A stretch of 41,142 bases of DNA from Arenicella sp. (GCA_023301745.1 JALZVW010000077.1:1-41142), one strand, 5' to 3'. Shown: positions 19,715 to 31,950, counted from the stretch's first letter. A program made the numbers and translations. The notes: generated from the letters alone by a model not told the origin.

Positions 19715-20209
19715 ATGTCATTATTTCCAGACTATCAATCAGATGCACTCTATTTCTCCATGGATGACCCGCTTGAGTTAATGTCGAGGAACTCGCCTCA
19801 CCCATTCGACTTAGACGATCACTCATGGCAAACCATCGAACACTATTACCAAGCAATGAAGTTCGAAAACGCGGGTTACCGAGAGAAAATTCGCGTGGCC
19901 GAAACCTCCGAACTGGCAAAGCGGCTCGGCAATGCACGGTTTAAGAAGCGTCGTGGTGACTTAAAGCAAGTAAAAACAACCCTGATGACTAGGGCGGTTT
20001 ATATACAAGCTAAAACCCATAATGAAGTGTGCGAACGATTGTTAGCCACAGGCCAGTCCAAACTCGTTGAAAATAGCCAATTTGATTATTATTGGGGCTG
20101 TGGGCGAGACCATCGCGGCGACAACCATTATGGCCAGACACTAATGAATGTTAGAAGCAAACTCGTCGATCAAGCCACGGTGCGTTTAGACCCTCTTGCC
20201 TCGGACTAA
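19715..20209 (+). CDS. NADAR (YbiA-like) family protein
   Basis: LELMSRNSPHPFDLDDHSWQTIEHYYQAMKFENAGYREKIRVAET...YYWGCGRDHRGDNHYGQTLMNVRSKL, typical NADAR motifs. Confidence 0.88.
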   Translation: MSLFPDYQSDALYFSMDDPLELMSRNSPHPFDLDDHSWQTIEHYYQAMKFENAGYREKIRVAETSELAKRLGNARFKKRRGDLKQVKTTLMTRAVYIQAKTHNEVCERLLATGQSKLVENSQFDYYWGCGRDHRGDNHYGQTLMNVRSKLVDQATVRLDPLASD

Positions 20210-20290
20210 TTACTATTTCGACATCAAAAAAAACGCCACTGTATTTCAATTAATCTGAAATCATACATAGAAACAACCCTGTACTTAGTT

Positions 20291-20947
20291 ATGACAACAA
20301 TACAAAAAGCTCTATTTTTATTATTAACCTTCGCGTCGTACTCAATAAACGCACAAACCTCGTTGCCCAACACCATCACCGAAATGCGCGTTGAGCTCGA
20401 CATCGTCAATTATGATCTGAGTAACAAAGACGCTCGTGTAAAACGTCTAAAAGAGCTCGTTCCGCACACCGAAACGCTTGCGAAAAAAAATAAAGATGAC
20501 GCCGGTTTTCAAATGATGGCCGGCTTCTACAATGCCCAATACGCAGGTTATAAAGGAGGTGTAGGGGCACTAAAATACGCAAAGGCGGCGCGTAAATTCT
20601 TAGAAAAATCGATCGAACTAGACCCCAGCCTTCATGGCTCATCCGCACACATCGTGCTTGGGTCTCTATATGCCCATGTTCCTGGCTGGCCAATCGGCTT
20701 TGGCGATAAAAAGAAAGCCGTATTAAATTACCAAGCGGCGCTTCAATTATCGCCTGACGGCATTGACTCAAACTTCACCTACGCCATTTATCTATATGGC
20801 CAAAAGAAATTCGCCGAAGCCAAAATCTACCTAGAAAAAGCAGACAAGGCACCCGCTAGAGCTGATCGTTTAAAAGCAGACAAAGACTTAAAGAAACAGA
20901 TTCAAAATGGGCTAGAAAAAATTGAGCAAAAGCTCGCTGAAAAATAG
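20291..20947 (+). CDS. Exported tetratricopeptide-repeat protein
   Basis: Signal peptide MTTIQKALFLLLTFASYSINAQ; helical repeats with SIELDPSLHGSSAHIVLGSLYAHVPGWPIGFGDKKKAVLNYQAALQLSPDG. Confidence 0.75.
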   Translation: MTTIQKALFLLLTFASYSINAQTSLPNTITEMRVELDIVNYDLSNKDARVKRLKELVPHTETLAKKNKDDAGFQMMAGFYNAQYAGYKGGVGALKYAKAARKFLEKSIELDPSLHGSSAHIVLGSLYAHVPGWPIGFGDKKKAVLNYQAALQLSPDGIDSNFTYAIYLYGQKKFAEAKIYLEKADKAPARADRLKADKDLKKQIQNGLEKIEQKLAEK

Positions 20948-21062
20948 AGTTCAGCTAATTATCAGACTGTTTCGGCCAAACTCTAAAGCACTAACATTAA
21001 ATGAGAACGATTAAGACCTCGGCAAAAGCTCGACGGGGCTTAAGCTAACAGGCATAAAAAAA

Positions 21063-21081
21063 GCCAGCACTGAGGCTGGCC
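21063..21081 (-). terminator. Intrinsic terminator downstream of rpmB-rpmG
   Basis: Minus strand GGCCAGCCTCAGTGCTGGCTTTTTTTATG: GCCAGC/GCTGGC stem followed by a T-tract. Confidence 0.85.
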
Positions 21082-21104
21082 TTTTCAATCAAAGCTAAAA
21101 CTAA

Positions 21105-21260
21105 CTACTTAATTTTAGCTTCTTTATATTCAACGTGCTTACGAACCACTGGGTCATACTTTTTCATGACCAATTTCTCAGTCATTGTACGCTTGTTCTT
21201 AGTAGTCGTGTAATAGTGACCAGTTTTGGCTGTTGAAACCAATTTGATTTTATCTCTCAT
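21105..21260 (-). CDS. rpmG: 50S ribosomal protein L33
   Basis: Translated by eye: [51 protein letters not shown]; too short for the ORF track. Confidence 0.97.
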   Translation of the reverse strand: MRDKIKLVSTAKTGHYYTTTKNKRTMTEKLVMKKYDPVVRKHVEYKEAKIK

Positions 21261-21277
21261 AATTGCTTACCTCAGCT

Positions 21278-21514
21278 TTATACTTTCACGCCAGAGGCGC
21301 GTAAGTCTTTTAATACAGTGTCGATACCTTTTTTGTCGATAATACGAATGCCTTTTGAAGACACACGTAAACGAACCCAACGGCTTTCACTTTCAACCCA
21401 AAATTTACGGTAATGCAGATTCGGCAGGAAAGTGCGGCGCGTGCGATTTTTCGCGTGCGATACATTGTTACCAAACGTCGTACCTTTACCAGTCACCTGA
21501 CATACTCTAGACAT
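21278..21514 (-). CDS. rpmB: 50S ribosomal protein L28
   Basis: [65 protein letters not shown]... Confidence 0.98.
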   Translation of the reverse strand: MSRVCQVTGKGTTFGNNVSHAKNRTRRTFLPNLHYRKFWVESESRWVRLRVSSKGIRIIDKKGIDTVLKDLRASGVKV

Positions 21515-21814
21515 TGTTCTAACCTTTTAAATAATAATACTGTTTACCCTAGATTGATAAACTAAAACAGCTTTAAACCCGGCACCGCTAGTTATCTAGC
21601 AGAATAATGAGCAGCCGTTTTTTACAATCAACCTAAGTGTTTGTTTTTTCTAGAATGCGTGACCTAACAGCCTCGTCATTCCGTTCTAGGGGGCGATTTA
21701 TACCAGAAACCCATTGAAAATAAAACTGATTCTCACTTTTTTACGCTTTATTTCTTAGGCTTTTGTAGCTTTTGGCAATTCGGTCTACCAAATAGCCCAA
21801 AACCTAGTGCAAAG

Positions 21815-22525
21815 CTAACCCAAAGCGCCCATTTCAGCGAACGAAAGCACCTCAGACTCCCCCACAATAAAGTGATCTAAGAGTTTAACGCCCACCATCT
21901 CTAAAGCAAGGTAAAGCGCCTGAGTTAATGATTTATCTGCCGCACTTGGCTCACACACTCCAGACGGGTGATTATGCGCGACAATCAAGGCAGCGGCATT
22001 GTGTTTTAAGGCCTCTTTAACGACTTCTCGTACCGGCACTGAGGCGCTATCGATGGTGCCGCGAAAAAGCGCTTGATGATGAATGACTCTATGTTTGCTA
22101 TCGAGAAACATAACAAAAAACGATTCGTACGGCTTATCTCGGAGTTGCAATGTCAAATAATCTCGACTCATTTGAGGATTAGCTATAGCGTCGCCTTTCT
22201 CCATTTGCTCCATCAGGTATCTGCGCCCTAACTCCAAAGCGGCTTGAAATTGAACGTATTTTGCTGTGCCAATACCCTTAAATTGGCACAACTGTGTTGC
22301 TGAGAGGTTCAACAAGGCCCTTAAACCTCCTGCCTCCAAAAGAGCATCTCGCGCCAAATCTAGAGCGGTTTTACCCGGCAAACCGGTTCTGATAAAAATC
22401 GCTAACAACTCGGCATCGGCAAGTGAGCCAGGGCCATTGGCTAACAGCTTCTCTCGAGGCCGTTCACCCTCTGGCCATTCTTTGATTGGTAAATTCTGGA
22501 TATTTTTTTGAAAAAACATGATCAC
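21815..22525 (-). CDS. radC: RadC family protein (MPN/JAB domain)
   Basis: IKEWPEGERPREKLLANGPGSLADAELLAIFIRTG...LIVAHNHPSGVCEPSAAD. Confidence 0.95.
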   Translation of the reverse strand: MIMFFQKNIQNLPIKEWPEGERPREKLLANGPGSLADAELLAIFIRTGLPGKTALDLARDALLEAGGLRALLNLSATQLCQFKGIGTAKYVQFQAALELGRRYLMEQMEKGDAIANPQMSRDYLTLQLRDKPYESFFVMFLDSKHRVIHHQALFRGTIDSASVPVREVVKEALKHNAAALIVAHNHPSGVCEPSAADKSLTQALYLALEMVGVKLLDHFIVGESEVLSFAEMGALG

Positions 22526-22770
22526 TCTCCTTAAGTTAAATCAGCTATTTGGTTTGCAACTATGCGTGCAGGGCTGACAGCCATTCCTTAGCTGTGTCAA
22601 TAATTAAAGCATAAGTTGCCAGTAGACACAAAGATTACAAGCGTGTTGACAGCAAGATTATCGACACCCTCTAAATAAACACATGACAAACGCGTGAGCA
22701 ATCAGGGATAATCTCGTTCTTATAAATAGATGAGTATTTAACAATAATTACTATAAATGGCCTCAACACA

Positions 22771-23970
22771 TTGAAAAGTCTAACGAATAAACGAGTACTG
22801 CTCGGCGTGAGCGCTGGCATCGCTGCCTACAAAACTCCCGACTTAGTCCGAAAGCTCGGTGAATTAGGCGCGCAAGTGCAAGTAATACTTAGCAAAAACG
22901 CAGATCAATTCGTAGCACCACTGTCACTTCAAGCCGTTAGCGGTCATGCCGTACACAGCTATGCGATGACCGCCGAAAGCGAAACTGGCATGGGTCATAT
23001 CGACCTTGCTCGTTGGGCCGACGCTGTTTTGATTGCGCCTGCGACGGCCAACATGATGGCTCGCCTTTGCCAAGGCAATGCCGATGAGCTACTGACGACC
23101 GTTTGCGTCGCCACCGAGGCGCCGATAGCCGTCGCGCCGGCAATGAACCAGCAGATGTGGCAAAACGCGGCCTCTGAAGCCAATATCGCGACCCTACAGT
23201 CTAGGGGTGTACATATCTTAGGTCCTGACGCTGGCGAACAAGCCTGTGGCGAAGTCGGGCCCGGCCGTATGCTACAACCGGCGGATATCGCACAACGTGT
23301 TGGTGCCCTGTTTCAAAGCACGGAACTAACTGGCAAACGTGTAATGATCACCGCCGGCCCCACATGGGAAGCATTAGACCCGGTACGTGGCATTACCAAT
23401 CATAGTTCCGGCATGATGGGCTACGCGCTAGCCCAAGCCGCGATTGAAGCGGGTGCCGAGGTAACACTGGTGAGTGGGCCGACCCACATTTCAAAGCCCG
23501 AACACGCAACAATCATAAACACCGTGTCGGCGCTGGACATGCACTCGGCGGTAATGAGTTCTATTGATGAACAAGATATTTTCATCGCGGTCGCCGCGGT
23601 TGCTGACTACCGTCCGATACAATCAGCGGATCAAAAAATCAAGAAGAACGCCGACGAAATGACGATCACCATGATCAAAAACCCGGATATTTTAGCGGAT
23701 GTAGCCGGGCGTGAAAAACCACCTTTTTGCGTCGGTTTCGCCGCCGAAACCAATAATGTAATCGACTACGCTCGAGGCAAACTGGTTCGCAAAAAATTAG
23801 ACATGATTGCCGCAAATCATGTTGGCGGCTCTGAAACGGGCTTCGGCACGCCTGATAATGCTATTACGCTTATTACTGAGGAGTCTGTTATCGAACTACC
23901 AAGGCAGGCTAAGACGGCACTTGCTCGTACACTTATTGCAGAAATCACCAAAGCGTATAAGGCTCAATAA
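22771..23970 (+). CDS. coaBC: Bifunctional phosphopantothenoylcysteine decarboxylase / phosphopantothenate-cysteine ligase
   Basis: TTG start; RVLLGVSAGIAAYKTPDLVRKL...APAMNQQMW...VMITAGPTWEALDPVRGITNHSSGMMGYALAQAA. Confidence 0.97.
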   Translation: MKSLTNKRVLLGVSAGIAAYKTPDLVRKLGELGAQVQVILSKNADQFVAPLSLQAVSGHAVHSYAMTAESETGMGHIDLARWADAVLIAPATANMMARLCQGNADELLTTVCVATEAPIAVAPAMNQQMWQNAASEANIATLQSRGVHILGPDAGEQACGEVGPGRMLQPADIAQRVGALFQSTELTGKRVMITAGPTWEALDPVRGITNHSSGMMGYALAQAAIEAGAEVTLVSGPTHISKPEHATIINTVSALDMHSAVMSSIDEQDIFIAVAAVADYRPIQSADQKIKKNADEMTITMIKNPDILADVAGREKPPFCVGFAAETNNVIDYARGKLVRKKLDMIAANHVGGSETGFGTPDNAITLITEESVIELPRQAKTALARTLIAEITKAYKAQ

Positions 23971-24009
23971 AGAAACAAACAACTTGTCGGTTAAACGCCC
24001 CCTATTTAC

Positions 24010-24468
24010 ATGAAAACAGCTATTCAACTTAAAATATTAGACCCCCGTATAGGCACTGAATTTGAAGTGCCCAATTATGCAACAGACGGGTCTGCCGGCA
24101 TGGACCTTCGAGCATGCGTACAACAAGAAACCAGTATCTCGCCAGGTGAGACGGTCTTAATTCCGACCGGCATGTCGATCTACGTAGCCGACCCATCGTT
24201 AGCCGCGGTACTTCTTCCTCGGTCAGGTTTAGGCCATAAGCACGGAATCGTGTTGGGCAACCTCACGGGCCTAATCGATTCAGATTACCAAGGCCCTTTG
24301 ATGGTGTCGTTATGGAACCGTGGAAGCAAAGAATTCACGGTGCAGGCAGGCGATCGAATAGCTCAGATGGTATTTGTGCCAATCGTGCAAGCTAAATTCG
24401 AAATCGTTGACGAATTCATTGAGTCTGATCGAGCCACTGGCGGCTTTGGACACACGGGTGTTAAATAA
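24010..24468 (+). CDS. dut: dUTP diphosphatase
   Basis: [64 protein letters not shown]. Confidence 0.98.
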   Translation: MKTAIQLKILDPRIGTEFEVPNYATDGSAGMDLRACVQQETSISPGETVLIPTGMSIYVADPSLAAVLLPRSGLGHKHGIVLGNLTGLIDSDYQGPLMVSLWNRGSKEFTVQAGDRIAQMVFVPIVQAKFEIVDEFIESDRATGGFGHTGVK

Positions 24469-24551
24469 CTCTATCAGCGAGATTGATAGTCACCATTAAC
24501 TCTTTCAAGTGACGGTCGTATTAGTTTTTTGACACGTCTTTGCTATACTAC

Positions 24552-24583
24552 CCATCGAAATTGCAAACTGCTTGCTCGATGGA
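24552..24583 (+). promoter_or_regulatory. Hairpin in the gltA 5' region
   Basis: CCATCGA-aatt-GCAA-actgc-TTGC-TCGATGG: 7-bp outer stem and 4-bp inner stem, ~80 nt upstream of the gltA ATG. Confidence 0.4.
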
Positions 24584-24660
24584 CACTTAAAATAACAGTG
24601 TCGTAACTTAAGTTATTAGAGTCTCGACGTAAGAAAATAAACAAAGTTATTGAGGAAATC

Positions 24661-25944
24661 ATGTCAGATACCCTGTCAATTAAAGACAACCGAACTGGAA
24701 AAGAATACCAAATCGAAATCGTAGACGGTAACATCAGCGCTGCCCAGCTTCGCCAGATTAAAGAAAACGAAGGTGATTTCGGCATGATGAGCTACGACCC
24801 TGGCTACTTAAACACCGCCAGCTGCACGAGCCGCATTACTGACCTACACGGTTCAGAAGGGATCTTGCGCTATCGAGGCTACCCAATTGAACAACTTGCC
24901 GAAAAAAGCACCTTTTTAGACGTTGTCTATTTGTTATTTAATGGCGAGCTACCAAATGCTCAACAGTCTAGCGATTGGGAAGAGCGCATCACGCACCACA
25001 CAATGCTGCATGAGAAAACCAAACGTCTCATGGGCGGTTTCAACTATGACGCACATCCGATGGGCGTATTTATCTCAACCGTTGCGGCTCTTTCTACCTT
25101 TTACCCCGATGCAAAAGAAGTAGACGATAAAGAGATTCGCATGCTTCAAGCGTGCCGTCTAATCGGCAAAACGCCGACGATCGCCTCTTACGCCTACCGT
25201 AACAGTAAAGGCTTGCCTTATATTTACCCTGACAATGAGTTGAGCTACACAGGCAATTTCTTGAATATGATGTACCGCATGGTCGAGCCACGTTATCAAG
25301 CTCACCCGGTTCTAGAAAAAGCGCTTGATGTGCTGTTTATCTTGCATGCCGACCACGAACAGAACTGTTCAACCAGCGCCATGCGTAACATCGCTAGTTC
25401 AAAGGCTGATCCATTTGTTTCAGTAGCGGGTGCGGCGGCGGCCTTATACGGCCCATCGCACGGTGGTGCTAACGAAGCGGTGTTGAATATGCTTCGTGAA
25501 ATCGGAACTAAGGACAAAGTTGCCGACTACGTTAAACGCTGTAAAGGCGGCGAACTTCGTCTTATGGGCTTTGGTCACCGAGTTTATAAAAACTACGATC
25601 CACGTGCACGCATCGTGAAAGGTATCGCAGACGAAGTATTTGAAGTTACCGGCCGTAACCCACTTATTGACGTTGCGATGGAACTTGAACGTATTGCGCT
25701 TGAAGACGATTACTTTGTGAAACGTAACTTGTACCCGAATGTAGATTTCTATTCAGGTTTGATTTACGAAGCCATGGGCTTTCCAATGGAAGCCTTTACC
25801 GTGCTATTTGCGATACCTCGTACCGCAGGCTGGTTGGCACAGTGGATGGAATTAATGGACGACCCTGAATTTCGTATTACACGCCCACGTCAGAACTACC
25901 AAGGTTCAGGCGAGCGCCACGTTCCTGACAATTACCGAAGTTAG
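24661..25944 (+). CDS. gltA: Citrate synthase
   Basis: MSDTLSIKDNRTGKEYQIEIVDGNISA...CSTSAMRNIASSKADPFVSVAGAAAALYGPSHGGANEAVL...MGFGHRVYKNYDPRA; 427 aa. Confidence 0.98.
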   Translation: MSDTLSIKDNRTGKEYQIEIVDGNISAAQLRQIKENEGDFGMMSYDPGYLNTASCTSRITDLHGSEGILRYRGYPIEQLAEKSTFLDVVYLLFNGELPNAQQSSDWEERITHHTMLHEKTKRLMGGFNYDAHPMGVFISTVAALSTFYPDAKEVDDKEIRMLQACRLIGKTPTIASYAYRNSKGLPYIYPDNELSYTGNFLNMMYRMVEPRYQAHPVLEKALDVLFILHADHEQNCSTSAMRNIASSKADPFVSVAGAAAALYGPSHGGANEAVLNMLREIGTKDKVADYVKRCKGGELRLMGFGHRVYKNYDPRARIVKGIADEVFEVTGRNPLIDVAMELERIALEDDYFVKRNLYPNVDFYSGLIYEAMGFPMEAFTVLFAIPRTAGWLAQWMELMDDPEFRITRPRQNYQGSGERHVPDNYRS

Positions 25945-25970
25945 TTCGAGTAATTATTTTATTGATTTAA

Positions 25971-25998
25971 AAAGCGACTCTTATGAGTCGCTTTTTTT
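25971..25998 (+). terminator. Intrinsic terminator downstream of gltA
   Basis: AAAGCGACTC-ttat-GAGTCGCTTTTTTT, perfect 8-bp core stem. Confidence 0.93.
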
Positions 25999-26245
25999 AT
26001 GTCTATCGTTAGCGAATTTAGCCTCAGAGCCTAAATAAATGTGAAGTCCGCCGCCCTGTTTACAGATTGCCAACTCAACTCATAAGCATTGATCACAAAA
26101 GGGCTATAAAATGCACACTAAAGAAGCATAATCGTCAATGTTTAAACCATTATTGGGCAAAATCACTTAGGTACAAAAAAAGAGTCACAAAAAGCCAGAA
26201 AATTTGCTTTAATACACACTTACCAAAAGAAATTTGGATATCATC

Positions 26246-26285
26246 TTAGGCCTCGAAATGGGCCTAACCAAACGCGAAAATCGCG
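26246..26285 (+). promoter_or_regulatory. Tandem hairpins immediately upstream of the sucA start
   Basis: TTAGGCC-tcgaaatg-GGCCTAA (26246..26267), then CGCGA-aaa-TCGCG (26273..26285), 10 nt before the ATG at 26296. Confidence 0.45.
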
Positions 26286-26295
26286 ACCAAGAATA

Positions 26296-29103
26296 ATGTC
26301 GAATAATTCAACCCCGTCTCTCGATCCACTCAGCATGCTGAATGGGCAAAATATTGCTTTCTTGGAAGATGTTTACGAACAATACCAAGAAGACCCAAAT
26401 TCAGTCTCAGCTGAATGGCAACAATATTTTTCAAACCTTGCGACGTCGTCAGCCAGCACCACCGACGCGAGCTCATCGTCAGGCTCAGGCCTAGACGCCG
26501 TAGCGGCGACCAAACAAGGCTCAGTATCTCGCCTGATCAGCACCTACCGCGCGATGGGCCATAAGCGAGCCAAGATTGACCCTATTGATGAAATGGAAGT
26601 GCAAGACGCGAAAGAGCTCGAACTTGAATACCATGGTTTGTCAGACGCTGATCTCGATACCATCTTCGACACCGGCCCACTGCGCGCACCAGATCGTTTA
26701 CCGCTGCGCGATATCGTGGCAATTCTAAAGCACAGTTATTGTGGCCCTATTGGCTACGAATATGGTCATATGGCAAGTGCCGAGCAGCGACGCTGGTTAC
26801 GCACAAGTTTAGAAAAACCAATTGGCCACCAGCCATTCGATGTCGATCAACGTAAGCACATTCTTAACCGTGTTACCGCCGCCGAAGGGATGGAACGTTA
26901 CCTGCACAATAAATATGTCGGCCAAAAACGGTTCTCATTAGAAGGCGGTGAAAGCTTAATTCCGATGCTCGATCACATCATCCAGCAAGGTGGTGCCGAA
27001 GGCATTAAAGAATTTGTAATCGGTATGGCACATCGAGGCCGTCTGAATGTATTGGTTAATACCTTAGGCAAAACGCCTCGCAATTTGTTCTCCGAGTTTG
27101 AAGGTAAACACGACGTCAATGAGTTGGCTGCCAGTGGTGATGTAAAATACCATCAAGGTTTTTCGTCTGACATTCAAACCAAAGGCGGCACAGTGCATTT
27201 GTCGCTGGCATTTAATCCGTCGCACCTAGAGATTGTTAGCCCGGTTGTCGAAGGTTCAGTGCGCGCGAGGCAAGAGCGCCGAGACGACTCTACCGGTAAA
27301 ACGGTACTGCCGATCTCGATTCATGGCGACGCCGCCTTTGCCGGCCAAGGTGTGGTCATGGAAACCTTCCAGATGTCAGGTTGCCGTGGCTACCATACTG
27401 GCGGAACGGTGCATATCGTAATCAATAACCAAATTGGTTTTACCACTAGCCACCCAGAAGACACTCGTTCGGCCCCCTACTGTACTGAAATTGCAAAAAT
27501 TGTTGGGGCCCCCATTTTTCACGTTAATGGAGACGACCCTGAAGCGGTGGTCTTCGCGACCAAACTTGCACTAGAATTCCGTCAGAAATTTCACAAAGAC
27601 GTGGTAATCGATTTAGTCTGTTATCGCCGTCATGGTCATAACGAGTCTGACGAGCCGTCAGTCACGCAACCAGTGATGTATAAAAACATCAAAGCCTTAG
27701 CAACAACTCGCCGCATCTACGCCCAGCGCTTAATCGACGAAGGCATCATTACGGCTGATGATGAAAAGAAAATGAACGCTGATTACCGCGCCTCGATGGT
27801 GGCCGGTGAACGTGTAGTGCCTGAGTTTGTGGAGGTGCAGCAAGGTGATCATACGGTCGATTGGTCTCCTTACTTTAATATCAAATGGGATCACCCGACT
27901 AGCACGGCGTTTAATGCTAAGCGTTTAGATTTTTTAGCTGAGCGCTTGCTCGATATACCGGGCGGTTTCGAATTGCACGCTCGAACCAAGAAGATAATGC
28001 AAGATCGCCAGAAGATGAAAGACGGCGAGCTCGCGCTAGATTGGGGTATGGCTGAGAACCTCGCCTATGCCACATTAATCGATGAGAATTTTTCGGTGCG
28101 CCTCTCTGGCCAAGATTGTGGGCGCGGCACGTTCTTTCACCGTCACGCTACCTTGCACAATACGGTGAATCGAGACGTACACATTCCGCTTCGCAACATC
28201 AAGGAAAAACAGCCTGAGTTCTTAGTAATTAACTCGCTACTCTCTGAAGAAGCGGTGCTCGCGTTTGAATATGGCTACTCCTGTTCTGACCCGAAGACGA
28301 TGGTGATCTGGGAAGCCCAGTTCGGTGATTTCGCTAATGGTGCACAAGTCGTTTTAGACCAATTCATTTCAAGTGGCGAAGACAAGTGGGGCCGCCTGAG
28401 TGGCCTGACCATGTTCTTGCCACACGGTTATGAAGGTCAAGGTCCAGAACATTCGTCGGCACGATTGGAGCGTTATTTGCAGCTTTGTGCCCAGCACAAC
28501 ATGCAAGTGTGTTACCCGAGCACGCCAGCGCAGATGTTTCACATGATTCGCCGTCAAATGCTGCGCCCTTACCGAAAACCATTGATCGTAATGACGCCGA
28601 AAAGCTTGTTGCGTCATAAGTTGTCAACATCATCATTAGAAGATTTACACAGCGGTGAATTTCAAACGGTGATACCAGAAGTCGACAAACTAACCAATAA
28701 AAGCGTCAAACGAGTCGTGCTTTGCACAGGTAAAGTCTACTTTGACTTGCTTGAGCAACGCCGTGAAGAAAAGATTAAAGACATTGCGATTTGTCGTGTC
28801 GAACAGCTTTATCCATTCCCTCGTGACGCGGTTGTTAATGAATTGAAACGTTACCCGAATGCCGATGAGGTAGTATGGTGCCAAGAAGAGCCTAAGAACC
28901 AAGGCGCGTGGTACCAAATAATGCACCACATTAAGGCCAGCATTGAAGACCGACATACGCTGCTTTATGCCGGCCGAGATGCTTCGGCATCACCAGCGGC
29001 TGGTTACTTAGCGGTTCACCGTGAACAGCAAGCAACTCTGGTCAAAGCCGCGCTTTCGCCGCTTGATGAGAGCGATACTAAAAAAGTTGAGACGATTAAT
29101 TAA
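26296..29103 (+). CDS. sucA: 2-oxoglutarate dehydrogenase E1 component
   Basis: 935 aa; IGMAHRGRLNVLVNTLGK, HGDAAFAGQGVVMET, LPHGYEGQGPEHSSARLERYLQLC. Confidence 0.98.
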   Translation: MSNNSTPSLDPLSMLNGQNIAFLEDVYEQYQEDPNSVSAEWQQYFSNLATSSASTTDASSSSGSGLDAVAATKQGSVSRLISTYRAMGHKRAKIDPIDEMEVQDAKELELEYHGLSDADLDTIFDTGPLRAPDRLPLRDIVAILKHSYCGPIGYEYGHMASAEQRRWLRTSLEKPIGHQPFDVDQRKHILNRVTAAEGMERYLHNKYVGQKRFSLEGGESLIPMLDHIIQQGGAEGIKEFVIGMAHRGRLNVLVNTLGKTPRNLFSEFEGKHDVNELAASGDVKYHQGFSSDIQTKGGTVHLSLAFNPSHLEIVSPVVEGSVRARQERRDDSTGKTVLPISIHGDAAFAGQGVVMETFQMSGCRGYHTGGTVHIVINNQIGFTTSHPEDTRSAPYCTEIAKIVGAPIFHVNGDDPEAVVFATKLALEFRQKFHKDVVIDLVCYRRHGHNESDEPSVTQPVMYKNIKALATTRRIYAQRLIDEGIITADDEKKMNADYRASMVAGERVVPEFVEVQQGDHTVDWSPYFNIKWDHPTSTAFNAKRLDFLAERLLDIPGGFELHARTKKIMQDRQKMKDGELALDWGMAENLAYATLIDENFSVRLSGQDCGRGTFFHRHATLHNTVNRDVHIPLRNIKEKQPEFLVINSLLSEEAVLAFEYGYSCSDPKTMVIWEAQFGDFANGAQVVLDQFISSGEDKWGRLSGLTMFLPHGYEGQGPEHSSARLERYLQLCAQHNMQVCYPSTPAQMFHMIRRQMLRPYRKPLIVMTPKSLLRHKLSTSSLEDLHSGEFQTVIPEVDKLTNKSVKRVVLCTGKVYFDLLEQRREEKIKDIAICRVEQLYPFPRDAVVNELKRYPNADEVVWCQEEPKNQGAWYQIMHHIKASIEDRHTLLYAGRDASASPAAGYLAVHREQQATLVKAALSPLDESDTKKVETIN

Positions 29104-29190
29104 AGCGCCTCAAGGCGATAACAATTACATACGTACCCGAAATTAAACACTAATGAAGCTGCAGACTAACCCTATGCAGGAGCAAGCAAT

Positions 29191-30384
29191 ATGTCAGTTG
29201 AAGTAAAAGTTCCAATTCTTCCAGAATCTGTCGCCGATGCGATCGTTGCCGTATGGCACAAGAAAGTGGGCGATGCGGTAAGCATCGACGAAAATTTGGT
29301 TGATATCGAAACCGAGAAAGTGGTGCTAGAAGTACCGGCTACGGTTGATGGTGTTATTAAAGAAATTCGTGCTGAAGAAGGCGCGACTGTTGGTGAGCAA
29401 CAAATCATTGCGATCATCGAAGAAGGCGCTACGGCCTCAGCCCCAGTGAGCGAAGAAGCCGCTACGCCAGCGGTTGCAGACGAGACCGCTAATGACGACG
29501 ACGCCGACAAACTAAGCCCAGCGGTTCGTAAGATGCTGGCCGAAAATAATTTGACCGCGAGCACAATCAAAGGCACTGGCAAAAATGGCCGACTGCTTAA
29601 AGAAGACGTTCAAAATGCATTAAAATCGGCGCCAGCCACAACGGCTCAAGCGACAGAGCCCGCTAAAACGGTTCAAGCGGGTGAACGCAATGAACGCCGG
29701 GTGCCAATGACGCGTTTGCGCACAACCATTGCGCGTCGCCTAAAAGAAGCCCAAGACACACAAGCCATGCTTACCACGTTCAACGACGTCAATATGCAAG
29801 CCGTAATGGATCTTCGTAAACAATACAAAGAGCTATTTGAGAAGAAGCACGGCACTCGCTTGGGCTTTATGTCGTTCTTCGTAAAAGCCGCTATTGAAGC
29901 GCTCAAACGGTTCCCTGCTGTGAACGCATCAATCGACGGCAATGACATCGTCTATCACGATTTCTACGACGTCGGCATTGCCGCATCGTCACCGCGTGGC
30001 TTAGTGGTACCAGTGTTACGTGACGTAGATCAATTGAGTTTCGCCGGGGTTGAAAAAACCATCGGTGAGTACGGCAAGAAAGCCAAAGACGGCAAGCTAA
30101 CCATGGACGACTTAGTGGGCGGTACCTTTACCATCTCTAACGGTGGCACCTTTGGCTCGATGATGTCGACACCAATCGTTAATCCACCACAAAGCGCCAT
30201 TTTAGGAATGCACCGCATCGAAGATCGGCCTGTTGCCGAAAATGGCGAAGTAGTAATACGCCCAATGATGTATTTGGCACTGACCTACGATCACCGAATC
30301 ATTGACGGTTCAGAGTCGGTATTGTTCTTGCGCACGATCAAAGAGTGCTTAGAAGACCCCGCGCGCTTACTTTTAGAGCTGTAA
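29191..30384 (+). CDS. sucB: 2-oxoglutarate dehydrogenase E2 (dihydrolipoyllysine-residue succinyltransferase)
   Basis: Lipoyl domain with [12 protein letters not shown]3/E1-binding domain [15 protein letters not shown], catalytic [17 protein letters not shown]. Confidence 0.97.
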   Translation: MSVEVKVPILPESVADAIVAVWHKKVGDAVSIDENLVDIETEKVVLEVPATVDGVIKEIRAEEGATVGEQQIIAIIEEGATASAPVSEEAATPAVADETANDDDADKLSPAVRKMLAENNLTASTIKGTGKNGRLLKEDVQNALKSAPATTAQATEPAKTVQAGERNERRVPMTRLRTTIARRLKEAQDTQAMLTTFNDVNMQAVMDLRKQYKELFEKKHGTRLGFMSFFVKAAIEALKRFPAVNASIDGNDIVYHDFYDVGIAASSPRGLVVPVLRDVDQLSFAGVEKTIGEYGKKAKDGKLTMDDLVGGTFTISNGGTFGSMMSTPIVNPPQSAILGMHRIEDRPVAENGEVVIRPMMYLALTYDHRIIDGSESVLFLRTIKECLEDPARLLLEL

Positions 30385-30446
30385 GCCGATCAAAGCCGAG
30401 TCACTATTGAGTGCCTCGGCCTGTTTTAATTAGAATTTTTTAATAG

Positions 30447-31880
<1,434 letters not shown>

Positions 31881-31921
31881 AACTCGGTTTAATTCTTAAT
31901 ATAAACTTAAGCCGTAATTTT

Positions 31922-31950
31922 AAAGCCTCCATTTTTATGGGGGCTTTTTT
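31922..31950 (+). terminator. Intrinsic terminator downstream of lpdA
   Basis: AAAGCCTCCAT-tttt-ATGGGGGCTTTTTT. Confidence 0.9.

Noticed and set aside
29172-29582. 136-aa antisense ORF opposite sucB
   Set aside because: Ala/Ser/Thr-rich shadow of the strongly supported lipoyl-domain coding frame; no recognisable family.
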